DNA of 64,000 nt, taken from the NCBI GenBank assembly GCA_028564675.1, contig JAOVVO010000064.1, positions 124,001-188,000 on the forward strand, read 5' to 3'. The position numbers and the translations under genes were made by a program. Position 1 is the first letter of the stretch. Each line of letters begins with the position of its first letter. The notes under the pieces were generated by a model. The model saw nothing but the letters and a program-made list of their open reading frames with translations, did not search any database and had not been told where the DNA came from. The stretch is from Onchocerca lupi (taxonomy: Eukaryota > Nematoda > Chromadorea > Rhabditida > Onchocercidae). Below are positions 28,101 through 41,600 of the stretch, piece by piece.

Positions 28101-29597
28101 AAAAAATTGATCAATAATTCAGAAGAATTAATTGATTGATTTTTGGCGATTATTTTTAGGTGATAATCAAACAAATATCACATTACTTTATACGGACTCA
28201 AGCAAAGAAACGGATACCAAAGCATTGGCATCATTTTTGGTGCCGGAATTTACAAAAAAATGGGCAAAATTTGCATTGGAAATTCAAGAAGATAATGTTG
28301 TATTGTATTTTCGATGTATACGTTTTGCAACGAGACAGGTAAAATAAAAAATTATTTTAATTTTATTTTTTTTTCCTTATTGAAAATAATTTTCGAAATT
28401 TTCCAATTTTGCTATTAACATCTAGGTTTGTTAATTTTTTCGACTTACATCACTGATATTACTGGACTGATTACTAGCTGTTAAAAAATTTATGAATGTA
28501 TCATTAAATAACTAAAAATTTAATACTAAAAAAATTTTTTATTTATTATCATTTTTTTAAAAAAAAGAAGGAAAACTAGAATTTCAATTCCAAAATTTTA
28601 AAAATTTCAATAGTGAGATAGGAATTTTCAAAAAATTTTCAATGCATCACTCAATTTTGTGCTTTTTTTTCTTTTTTTAGAACATCATTTAATTAATTCA
28701 AACAGAAATATTTCTTAAAAAAAATATTGGATTTAAAAAAATGGAAAAAAGTATTTTAGAAAAATTTAATTTAAAAATTATTTATTTCATTTTTTTTATA
28801 ATTTACAGGTTAAACGAAAACCAGTTCAGCTAGTATTGGATGATGCTCATAAATTATACATTGCAAGCGCTGGGCCAATTTTACAAAAAGAATTTGAGGT
28901 ATGTTGTGTTTTTGAAAAATTGCGATTTAGACATGAAGTTAAATTTTAACGCTTATCATTGATTTGATCATTTAATCTTTTTCTACTGATTTTCCCATCA
29001 CTTCTGGAGTTAAATTTTAAAACTTATCATTGATTTGGTCATTCACTACTCTACTTTCGCCACCTGACCTCCTGGAATTAAATTTTCGCGCAACTTATGA
29101 TTTGGTCATCCACTTTTTTCTACAATGATTTTATCCATCAACTTTTGCAATTTTCTTTTTTCATGACTTTTTTTATCATTTGATCAAAGTGATTTTTTTT
29201 TTCAAAGTGATTTTTCCTATCAGTTTTGATAGTTATATCCTTGCACTCATCATAATTTGATTTTTTTTTTTCTTATAGTGATTTTTTCCATCATTTTTGG
29301 AGTTAAATCGCTTTTCATGATTTGATCAATCACTTTTTCAAAGCGATTTTTTGTATTACTTTTTTTAATATGATTTTTTTTACAAACCGTGCTTTTAATC
29401 ATGATTTTTCTCATCCATTTTTTTTATCATGATTTTTTTCATCGCTTTCTTACCTATTTTTTTAAACACACCTTTTAATCATGTTTTTTTTAACCATTTT
29501 TTAATCATGACAATCTTTATCTTTTTTTCTTATCATTTGATCATCCATTTTTATCACGATCTTTTTCCATTTCATTTCCTAGCATTATTTTACATCT

Positions 29598-29648
<51 letters not shown>

Positions 29649-32600
29649 TAGTGATTTAATCATCCATTTTCTGATCAATGAGTTTTTCCATTTGTTTTTT
29701 AATCATAATTTCTTTTTTACTTTTTTTAATCAAAGCTATTAAAAAAAAAATTCAATTTTTTGTGACAATTTATTGATACATTGATTTGTCAAACATATTA
29801 ATTTGTTATCGCAGAATTCAATTAATATTCATTGATTAAGAAGAAATCGGAAAAGGAAAAATTTTTCATTCTAATTACTTCATTTTGGAATATTTCAATG
29901 CCATATTAATTTCATTATTTCTAATTGATTTTTTTTTTCTTAATTTTTCATCACATATGTTTTACATTTTAATACAAAATGCCTTAAATTAAACCGAAAA
30001 ATTATTTGATAAACCTCTGATAAACCAGTTAAATTAAAAATTAACTCACAATTTTTGTATTTTCACTACTCTAAGAATTTGATTTTAACTAAAATCAAAA
30101 TAGATTTGACGAATGATAAGAAAAAAAGGAGGACATGAAAACAAAATATTGTCGATGGTGCAGAAATTTGCCATTTGACAAAATTTTTCCTGAAAAAATG
30201 AAAATTCGCACCTTCCAATATCATCATGAAAATAATAAAGTGAGTATCACGGCATTAAATTTTGAAATTAAATTAAAAGAAAAGAGAAAATTCAAAAATA
30301 TAATTTATAAGTAATAACAGTAAAACTTGAGATAGTAATTCTGTTGTTTATCATATTTGAAATTAAGTCTAAATTTATATCCGAAAATTAAAAAAAAAAA
30401 AGAAAATTTACAATCAATAACAGTGTTATTTATGACAGTAATGACAAGTTTAAATTTATATTCAAATTTTGAATATTAATAACATTTAAGTTGAATCGAT
30501 CCAACTTCAGCAATAAAAAGTTCAAATAAGAAAAAAAAAACTCAAGTTGAGTTTGATTTTTTTAATTTTTGAAAAATTAGTTGCTTTTAAGTATGCGAAA
30601 TGGGAAAAAAAACTTCTAAATCAGCGATTTGAAAAATGTTTCGAATGATGAATTTTTAAAAAAAGATTTTCTGAGAAAGAATGAATTCAATTAATAGTTT
30701 GAGATTTGGAATTTTCAATTTTCCCGTTCAATTTTCTCTTTTCAAACTTAATTTGCTCTTTATTTTTTTTTTTTTTTTTTTTTTTTTAGTTCAATTCTAT
30801 CGATTGTAAGAAAAATAGGTAATAATGAAATTTTTAAAATTACAAAGAATATAAGCAATAAATAAAAGATATAAATTCACAAATCAATAAATTATTATGG
30901 ACAAATTATAAATAAATTTCATAACTCACCAAATCGATATTATTGATTTACTTGAACTTATTTGGAAATTTTCTCAAATTTTTTCAAGTACTTTTTGAAA
31001 TTCAATCATTTAATAATATAAAAATCCAAATTAATTCGTTCATTTTAGCTTTATATAATCCAAAATTTGGTAATTAATGAAAAGAAATGACCATAGAACG
31101 AAAGAGCTGTCTTTTTTTTGTAGTTGGAGTAAAAAGTTAGAAATTAGGATTTATTCAAATTTGGAATTTTGATTAAATTTCGACGATGAATTGGGCAAAA
31201 GCATAATAGCAATTATTTATCTCAATAATGATATTAGTCAACAAAAAATTTTGAATCAAAGAATTCTTATTGAATATTATTAATTCTTATTTAAGTTATT
31301 ATTGAAATTCGTACAAAAAATGAATATTTAAGATTATGCCTTAGTTTAATAATAGAATTTGTAACTAATTATAATATTTCGAAATTCAAATTTTGATAAT
31401 TTAGATAGCAATTTATTTAATTTTTTCGATAACTTTCTTTCATTTTTTTTTAAACTTTCCAAAATTATTAACAATTTGTTTTTGAACAATGAAATTAAGT
31501 AATTAACTTTTCCTTTTCTTTTTTTTTTTACAAAAATAATTATCAGAACTTCAAAATGATCTTACATTTTTGCATTAAAAAAAAAGAAAAAAATTCAACA
31601 ATATCATTATCAATCCTCTTTTTATTATTAACAAATAAATACAAAAAATCAAAAAAAAAAAAAAAAAAAATGAAGAAAAACGAAAAAATTTCGTTTTTTT
31701 TGCTTTCATGCTGCTGTTAATACAAATTAGTTTCTTTTGAGAATCAAAATAAATTTGTATTGAATCAAAAAAAAAAAAAAAACAGTTATTCAATTCTTTT
31801 CACAATTTCTTCATTTACATTTTTTCGTTTTTTCTCCCAATCATTTCAACTATTGAATTTTATTGATAGATTTCTTGTCTTGTTTTTTTGCTTTTTTAAA
31901 TCAATACCATTATCACTATTACTATTATCATTATTATTGCCATCAAAAATACGAAACAGCTGCAAATATTAGCCATTTTTTTTATTCATTTCCTTTTTAT
32001 AATGTTTCAAAAATAGGTTGAATCATTTCCTGTTTACATATAAATATATATGTTTTGTTGATTATTCTTCCATTTTTCCTTCTCTGTCTTTCTAAATTTT
32101 TCTTCTTTTTTTTTAGATCATTTTATCTATAAAAATTTATAGAAATTTGCACGAAAAACTCGTTTCAGCGAATTTCCTCTTGTTTACAGTATTATTCAAA
32201 TTTTGAGTTCAAATAACTGGAAACAATGAACGAATAAATAATGATTAATGAAAAGAATTTTAGCTCTAAATAGTTGTGATCAATGAAAAAAAAAAAAAAA
32301 GGAAAAACGAAAATTTTGTTTGTCTATATTTTCAAGATTTTAATTTTGATAAATATTTTATTTTTTTTTTTATACTTCTCAAGTTTTAAATTTAATCACT
32401 TGAAATTTTTATCTTCAATAGTTCCTTTACTTTTTATATTTTTAATTTTCATAATTCTAAAATATTTTTCGAACTTTAATTCCAATAATCCTTTCATTTA
32501 TTATAATTTTGCAAATCTTAATTTTAATAATTATTTTATTTACTGCATTTTTCTAATTTTAATTTTCATAATTCATTTGTTCATTAAATTTTTTATTTCA

Positions 32601-35600
32601 AAATACTTTACTGACTGACTATTTTGATGTTTGCCGATAAAATTTAAGTATGAATCAGAATAGGGCATAAAGAAATGCATTTGGACTTTCCTGGCATAAT
32701 TTCAAATTATTTCAAGTTCAAGTTATGGAATTATTATATTATCATTCTCAATAAAACATTTCATACTTTTTTTGTTAAAATTTTTAATTTTTCTGTTTGA
32801 AATTTAAAATATCTTCATTTTTAATGAATTTCATAATTTTATGAAAAGAAAGAAATTTGAAAAGAAATTTCATTTATTCCGCTATTCTAAAACATTTTCG
32901 GCTAAATTATAAGTCCAATTTTATGTTTTGAAAAATTTTTCTTAGAAAAAAAAAAAGATTCGTCCCCATTTTCCATTTTTTTCCTTCGTTACGTTATGAT
33001 TAAAATTGTTTCTTTTTTTCCGATAATTCTTCCCTTTGAAATTTTTAAAAACTTTTCTTTCCTTCTTCACTTTAATCATTACTATCGATTATTTGGAATT
33101 TTCAATTTTTGAATTTTTTGAATTTCTTTCTTTCAATTAAACAAAAATTAAATAATTATTATATTAATGATGGTGCAGAGAAAAAGAGAGAGAAAAGAAA
33201 TTATTCAAACAGTAACTGAAATTTTAATTGTTACTTTCAATTAAATTTAAAATAATAAAAAATATGTACAGCTTACAATTATATTAAGTTGTTTATAATT
33301 CCAGTATGATATGAATTGTATCTTATATTTAACTTATTTCAATCCTTTATCATATCATGAACTATTATTTATGATTTTAACATAATTTGAATTGTATTTA
33401 TTTAGTGCTGATTTTCTTTACTTTTTTATTAATTATTATTAAAAATATTCCATTTTAGTATGAATCATATCTTATATTTTATCTATTTCTTTAATTTTTT
33501 GAATCTTATCAAACATCTTACATTTCTCCCAATCTTTATTTGTTGAGCACTAATTTATTTTCTACCGAACATACACAAAGACTACTAATGAATTAAGTTT
33601 GGAACATGATAATTTATCATTAAATTTTAACTAAAATCAAAATTACAAGTACTAATTATCAAAATTATGATATATTTGTTATTATAAACAACGAAAATGC
33701 AATTACATATATGGACAAAAACAAACAAATATTAAAAAAAAATTTGCAAAATATTTGAAAACTTATAATTTTTAATAGTTTAACGAAAAAATTTCCAGTT
33801 ATTTTAGCTATAATCATTAATAAATCATTTGTCAATTTTTTTTTTTTTGATTGTTCAAAATTTTCCACTTTTCAACATTTGCTTACATATGTTTTTTGTG
33901 TATGTTTGTGCATGATATATATATATGCATTGATTTTATTTGTTATCTATTGCTCTTATCTTTTTTCAAAATTTTCATTTTTCAAAAAAAAAAAAAAAAA
34001 AAAATCAAAAAAAGAAGAAAAGAAAAATAAAAATATAATTTAATACTATATTAAAAAAACTTTATAAACTATATGAACATATAATTTGAAAAAAAAAAAG
34101 CAAATGGATAAAATTTACAATTTTCTTTTTTTTTTTCAAACTGTTAAGAATTTCTAACTACTATATCATATTTTTCGATGGTAAATGAATTTAAAATTTT
34201 GCTAGAATTACTAAAATTTAACCTTTTCCTTTTTATAATTTGGAATAAAATACATAAGTATTTGTGTATTAATATCAATTATTATTTACTGTTCGGATCT
34301 TTTCCAACGCTTTAAATTTCGAAAAAAAAAAGGAGAAACAGAAGTATAGTTTAATATACTTTTTAAAAAAACAATAAATAAAAAAAATTTGCAGTTTTTT
34401 TCCAGACTGTTAATAATTTATAATTGCGATATGCTTTTTTGGTTATATATGGATTAAAATTTTGTAAAATTCATTAAAATTCAATTCATTTTTTATTTTG
34501 ATTTAAAGTTTTCTTTTTTTTAAAAAAGAATTTTTATTTGCTCTTACACAGGAAAAAAGAGAAAAATGATTGTTAGAAAAAAATAAGACGCAATATTTGA
34601 AAATATTAAAATATTATAGAATAATTTCAAAAATCAATAATTAAACGCCTTTAAACATTATTGTTCGATACAAATTTATTTGGGATAAATTGCGAGAATT
34701 AAATTTAATTCAACTGTATCAAATCAAGTGAAATTTAATTGAAGGAACTTGAATTTAACTAATTCAGTACTAATATAAAATAGAAAATAAATTCAAATAG
34801 ATCTTGTTATCAAAAAACATGTTTGTTTATTAAATATTTTTTGAAAGGATGAATAGAAAATATCTATAAATAGAAAATATCTTCGCAAATAATTATTGCT
34901 GAATGATAAAAAGTTAAAAAATGCGCATATTTCCATACTTTACAGTTTAATTATTGAAATTAAAATTTTTCAGACTAATTTTTTTATCCGATTAATTAAC
35001 AATTAATGATAGCAATATTTTCATTTGAAAAAAATGAAAAACTCTGAAATTACTGATCATTTTTGAAAAATCGATTAAAAACAGAAATAACAATGATCTT
35101 ATTTACGAATTTTTTTCTATTCGGTAATAATTCAGATTTTTTTTCACAAAATATCAGATATTTTTATAAGCAAATAGTATATGACTTAAATATTCAAAAT
35201 TTTTGTCTTTAATCAAAGTTTCTAAGGATTAGAGAATTTAATATGAGTAGTTTCGAATAATAACGAGCAATTTTCTACTTTTTCGCTTAAGATGCCTCAG
35301 ATTATTGGACTAAAAAATGCTTATTACAAATTTATTCATGAATAGACATTATAGGTTATATCATGATTTTTTTTTTTTTTTCAAAAACCACGTTTTTCAA
35401 ATTAGTATCAGTCTTTGAATTTACTCTTTATAACGATGCATTATCAAGAATTTAGTCAGTTTATTTAGAAATGATCATTTTCTGATTCCTTAATATTTTT
35501 CCGCCTTTTGATTAGGCCATTTCTATAATTTATTATTTTTAATTAATTTCGTCAGAGATTTCATATTCATCATGATGATATATACGTATAATTACCTCAT

Positions 35601-38600
35601 CACCTAAATCATATCACTCTAAACGTACTATTTGTAACTATCATAAAAAATATTTTTGATCTGATCAAGATAAAAAAGAAATCATCATGAAAGAATAGAA
35701 TTAAAATAGATAAAGCATTAAACAATGTTAAAATACTGAAATTTGAATTTTTGTTGAAATTTTATTCCAACTAGCCTATTAAATCAAACATAATATCACT
35801 TGAGTTTTTATTTTCTTTCATTATTGATATAATACCGGCTGTATATAATTAATAATCAAGTCAGGTTTATGAATTCATTATTCATTATTCAATATTCCAT
35901 TTGAATCTTTTTTCATTGTGTATTCAAAAATTTCGACAAATGGTGAAAAACTTATTTCTTCCTATTATTGCTTTTTTCTAAACTGAAATATCATTTAGTA
36001 GTAGGCAAAATATATCCTTAAAGCACCAATGATTAGAAGTTAATATTCTTAATTGTTTTATTTAAATTATTTGCTTAACATTGCATCAAAAAATTATTTA
36101 TCTTCTCAATCTTTTTCACAAACATTCCATACAATAAGCTTATTTTTTCGGTAACGGCATAAAAACAAACTTCGTGGGAGACAATCCAACCGAAACATAT
36201 CAATCTTGCTAAAGTGAAGCTTATAACATGGGACCAATTAACCCATCACTTGTTTTAATTAATTATTTTCGGTGTAAATTTCAGCAAAGGACATAAGAAA
36301 TATGAGAAAACAAAGAAAAGAAAAAATAGTTCATAGAATGAAAATGTTTAAAGTTCGAAAAAAAAAAAAATCAAATCTTTAGAATCCGCTACTTAAATTT
36401 ATTAGCTTAACATAATAACATTATTTTTAATGCTGTATTTCAAAATTTCTCTTTCGTTTAAATTTTTTCTCCCTCCTTAACATTAATATCATTATGATAG
36501 GATTATTCTTCTTTATTTCCAAATAGCAATTATGTGCCAATTTCGATATAATAATCGGAATACACATATTAATACTAATAGATAATTGAAATAAAACCTA
36601 TTTCGATAAAGTAACTAAAAACTTAATATGATAAATGGAAGATATTTACTAAAATATGAATCTCTTTATTTTAGTGATATGAAAAGTAAAAATACGACAC
36701 AGTAACTAAAATTTATGCTAATAATGATACAATAATCAGAACTTATATGTTCTGATATATTAATTAAAATACATACCTATTCTAATATAAGAATTAAAAT
36801 ACATATGATAATCATTAATAATTAATGAAATAAGATAATTGAAGCATATGCCAATTCAGATACAATAAGTGAAATATATGCACATATCGATATGATAATT
36901 GGAATATTTACTTATCATAACTTAACAGTTGAAATGTATTCCGTATCTTTAGATAAATTTTGAAAGATCTTTTGTTTGCAAGTTCATTGTATGGGGTCTA
37001 AGCCTAAGCCTAAGTCTAAGAATCCCGTGTAATATCATGATAAGCAATTATAAGAGATATAAATGATATTTTAATTTTTATCAATTAAAATTTCTTAATG
37101 ACTTTTTCCATCATTCCATTAGTAAATTTTCTTACCTTCGTTTTTCATTATCTTAAATATCAGTTTGTTTGTCTCACCTAAAATTTGTTCTGCCTGAAAA
37201 TTTTCAAACCTTTGTTTTCCATCTTGAACCCTTTGATCATTTACTCGACACTTTCTGGAATGCAAAACTTTTGATAAAACAGTTCTAGCGGAAAAAATAT
37301 ACTAGACCTTGGGAAAAGTTCACGCATTTCATTTTAGAACATACTAGCTGTATCAGCCACTTGAGGTGGCCGGTCTAGCTAGTCTATATGATAAAAATGT
37401 CTGCTCAATTATACCTGTCACAGGTGTAACAAGTAAAAAAGCAAGCATATCTATATAAAAATATGTGACTACCCAAATATTTCGAATCTGGCACTTACCT
37501 CAAACCACCTTGCCAAAGTTTCAAAGCAATCGATGAAGAATTTGTAACGCAGTGTCAAAAGCAAATAACGAACATTTGCATTTTTATTTTAATAGATTAT
37601 TAGTCCGCCATGCAACTATTCTTTCCCACTTTTCCATTTATATCCTTTTTAAATATTTGTATGGATTAATGTTATTAATTCCGTGGACACCTCCTTTTCT
37701 TCTTTCTCCCTTTTTGTGTTTTTTGGTTAAAAAAAATGGCTTATTTATGCACATTAATTTAATATAAATCTAAAAAATATAAATTTTTCTAAAATTTGAA
37801 TTTGAATAAAAATAAACACTACAATCCCAAAATGCAAAAAAATATATGCAAAATCTGTTGAACAGTTTTCTGGAAAGCAAAGCTTCTAGAATAACAATCT
37901 TGATTATAAAACGGGAAAAAAATGAAAAGAAAAGGAAAAAAAAGAAAACGATATTTGAATCAGAAAAAGTCCTGGTATACCATTTTCACATGCATTATAA
38001 GTACAGTCCCCATACAACTATTCTTCTTCCTGCCTCATTTATCTGATTCCGTTTCACACATTTGTTTGATTTAATGTTATTAACATAGTGCTTTCATGAA
38101 TAGCTTCTTTTTCTTTTTGTATTTTTTGATTACAAAAAGAAGAAAAAAAGTATTTACTATGGAAATATTCTCTTTTTTTGGATCCTTTTCATTACTCATT
38201 CATTCCTATCTGCCTAAAAATCTTCCATTGTCACCACTTACATTCCGAATCGGTGTTATTTAAAATCTTAGATTTTAGAGAACTAAAAAATGAGGAATAT
38301 GTGAATTTTTACTTTTAAATATATTTTTTCACATTTACTTAAATCTACCATCTTACCTTTTTCTCTTAATTAATTGAAAATCTTGACATCTTCTTTATTA
38401 TTCCATCTCTATGCAAAAATAATTATCGGTTTAGATAGAAAATTTGTTTTTGTTATTACAAAAACATCATTATAAAAAATTCATACATTAATTAAATATA
38501 GAAGACATTATCATTTTAATTCAGTCTAGGAAATATTTTTTTTTTCTTCGTAAAAAGGCAATTTCCTTTGGTTTATTTTGTGTTGTTTGTGCATTATCTC

Positions 38601-41600
38601 TCTATTTTTTGAAAAATTGTTTGCAAATAAGTTGAATTTATTCCAGAAGGCAAAGTTTGCAGAATAAAATTTGCAACTTGTCTTTCTTTTATTTTTGCTT
38701 TGTTGAAGAAATTTAAAAAGATACTGCAGAAATGATTGAAACACTTTCGAAAATTTCACATAAAAATAAAAATGTTTCTTTTTATCTCAAAATGTTGAAT
38801 TGTTGGAAAACGTTGAAAATATCGTAACAGTACCTGAGAAAAAGCGTTTTAAAAGCATCTTAATGCTTGAAAAAAAAAAGTAAAAAACAACATCTGCTTA
38901 AAAATCTAATGGCTATTGAAAGATTTATGATTTATTTCCATTGTAGAATGTATACTTTTTACTAATTCGATCTGATATTTCAATTAAATTTAAATATTTA
39001 ATCATTATTGTAATATTTTTAACTTCATAACCGTTTCTATTCATGACAAAAAATTTACAAATTCTTTTTTTTTTTTTTGAAAATTTGAGAAAGAAATTAG
39101 ATATATAAAGCACTTATTTTTCATTTGTCTTATAAAAATACTTTAATCTCCTATTAATTATTAGTTGTTTTAATTCTATGTAGTTTTAAATCTTTTCTCC
39201 AAGTTTTATTCAGTAAATCTTGTTTCACTTAAAATGGAAGCAATCTTTGTGAAATTTCTATAAGTTTCAAATAGAACTTCGTAAACGAAATCCCTAGAAT
39301 AATGAGATATGTCACTATTCATTAATTTAAATCATTTTAAAAAATAATTGTTTCTCTTTGAATCATAAGCTTATCAACTGACTGTTCATTTTATTTTATT
39401 AGAAGAATGATAGAATTAAATACAAAATTCTTTGGATAAAGAATGAGAATCGTTTTATCTCCTTGTTTTGTTATAATTTGGAACTTGGGAAAAATTTTTT
39501 CTTCTTTTTTATTTTGAAGTTGAACAAGGAAAAAAGTTGAGAATATCATTAAATGTCTGATTATCGATTGTCAGGATAACAATGTATCGGAAATGAAATA
39601 TCAAATTTAAAAAATGTTAAACATAAAACACTTATTAGATTTAAGAGCGACAGAAGTGAATAATATTAAAAAAAAAATAAAGAAAAAAGAAGAAAAACTA
39701 ATCAACAGCTTAATTATATTACATAAAGAATCGAAATACTGATAATTTAATAGGTAATGTAAAAAATTAAATAATATAAATTTTACGTTCATTACTTTTT
39801 GTTAGGTATATTTATAATGCACTATAATTTTAACTGTAGATTTAAGTATAAATCACACAAAATTTCAATTTTTTCTACTGAATTTAAGGATTTTAATTTT
39901 AAATTCAAATCAAAAAATTTACAATTTCATTTATTTATCGTTTTTTTCTTTTTTTTTTTTGCTTAATATTTAAGGAAGTGAGAAGAAATTTTTAAAGCAC
40001 ATTCTTAAAATATTCATATGGTATATTTATTTCAAAAATGTGTACAGTTCTCTTTTTTACTTCGTCAGCCATAAATATTTATTTAGCTCCGATTTTCTTT
40101 TCTGACATCTTTTCCAAACTGCTATTGCTAGTCATTTTTTAAAATATTTTTCGATTAAAAAAGGCCAGATATTAACAAATAGTGCTAAATTTCTAACTGA
40201 CAGACTTTGAAAATAAATGAATTGATGCATGCTTAAGTTTCATGGTTTTCTTTTATTTTATCTGCAATTTTCTTATTAATTATTACTGTTTGTTACTCTT
40301 AAAAACTTTTTCTGCTTTGTAATGATTGGAACATTCAATGATATTCTCAGACTTTTATCTAGAAATTTCAATTAGAATAAATCTTTGAATTTTTTTTTTC
40401 AAGCGTTATTAGCATCATTTTATTAGAAATAGTTTCAAAATTCTGATTGATTGGAAAAATTAGATTCACTTTTTGAGTAGCTTTATCTAGTCTTCCGAAT
40501 TCAACATTCACAAACCTTGCTCTTATAATTTTCTAAGACTCCATTTTTTCTATTCTTTTTAATTCACTTTTCACAAATTCTACTCCTCTTATCCCTTAAA
40601 TTCATTTTTTTTTTCTTAGAAAGTTACTTTTTCAATTTTCTGAAAAAATATTTACTGATCAACGAATTATTTAAAAAATAATTATCATATTTGGGACTTC
40701 ATAGTAATAAAATATTAGAATGGAATAGGAAATGGAAAAAAAAATAATAAAATAGGAATTTAAAATGTTAGAATAAATTTTATAATTTAAAAAGAGAGGT
40801 AAGAAATTGTTTGTACAGTTGAAAATACACATTATTCGATTTTCATTCTAAATGATTCCTATTAAGCATTTTACTATATTTTGACTTATTTTCTAACAAT
40901 ATTTTAACGATTTGAGCGAAAAAATAAGCATAATATTCTTATTTTTCTTCTTAAATCTTGATCGAAAGACTTATGCTTTAACTCAACATTTGGTTCATTC
41001 CACAGCGCCAATTCTATTTACAAAAAATGGCCCACTTGGTGCACACATTCATTGTCTAAACTTCATTCAAGCAAGCAAGACGTCATACTCATTGAAAGTT
41101 TGAGAATAGATTGAACATGTTTCGTCCCAAAATTCCTCTAATCATTCACTTTACCGAATATAACAGCTTCATTGCATATCTATACATGGATATAATTGTA
41201 CACGTTCATATAATGCACACATGTGCAATTATGTACGTGCAGATACGAATATAAATGGAATGTCTCTAAATTTATACACATATTTAATGTATGTACGTGC
41301 AGATATAAATATAGGTATGTCTATGAATCTATTTAAATTTAAAGAAACTTACTCATTGAAAGTTTAAGAATAAGTGAAAAATGTTTCGTCCCACGATTCT
41401 TCTAATCATTCGCTTTACCGAATATAACAGCTTCATTGCGTATTCTTACAAATAATTTTAAATTAAAAATTCAATACATTGTGATTATTTTTCCTTTTTT
41501 TTTTTTAAATTAAATGCTAATTTATTCATTACTTCATTCTTAAATAGTGAATAAATTAGCTTATGAGTAAAATTTTAAAAAATATGAATGAAGTGATATT

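Noticed and set aside
40912..41103. 63-codon ORF as a gene
   Set aside because: Most of it lies in a dispersed repeat and its N-terminal half is intronic low-complexity sequence.
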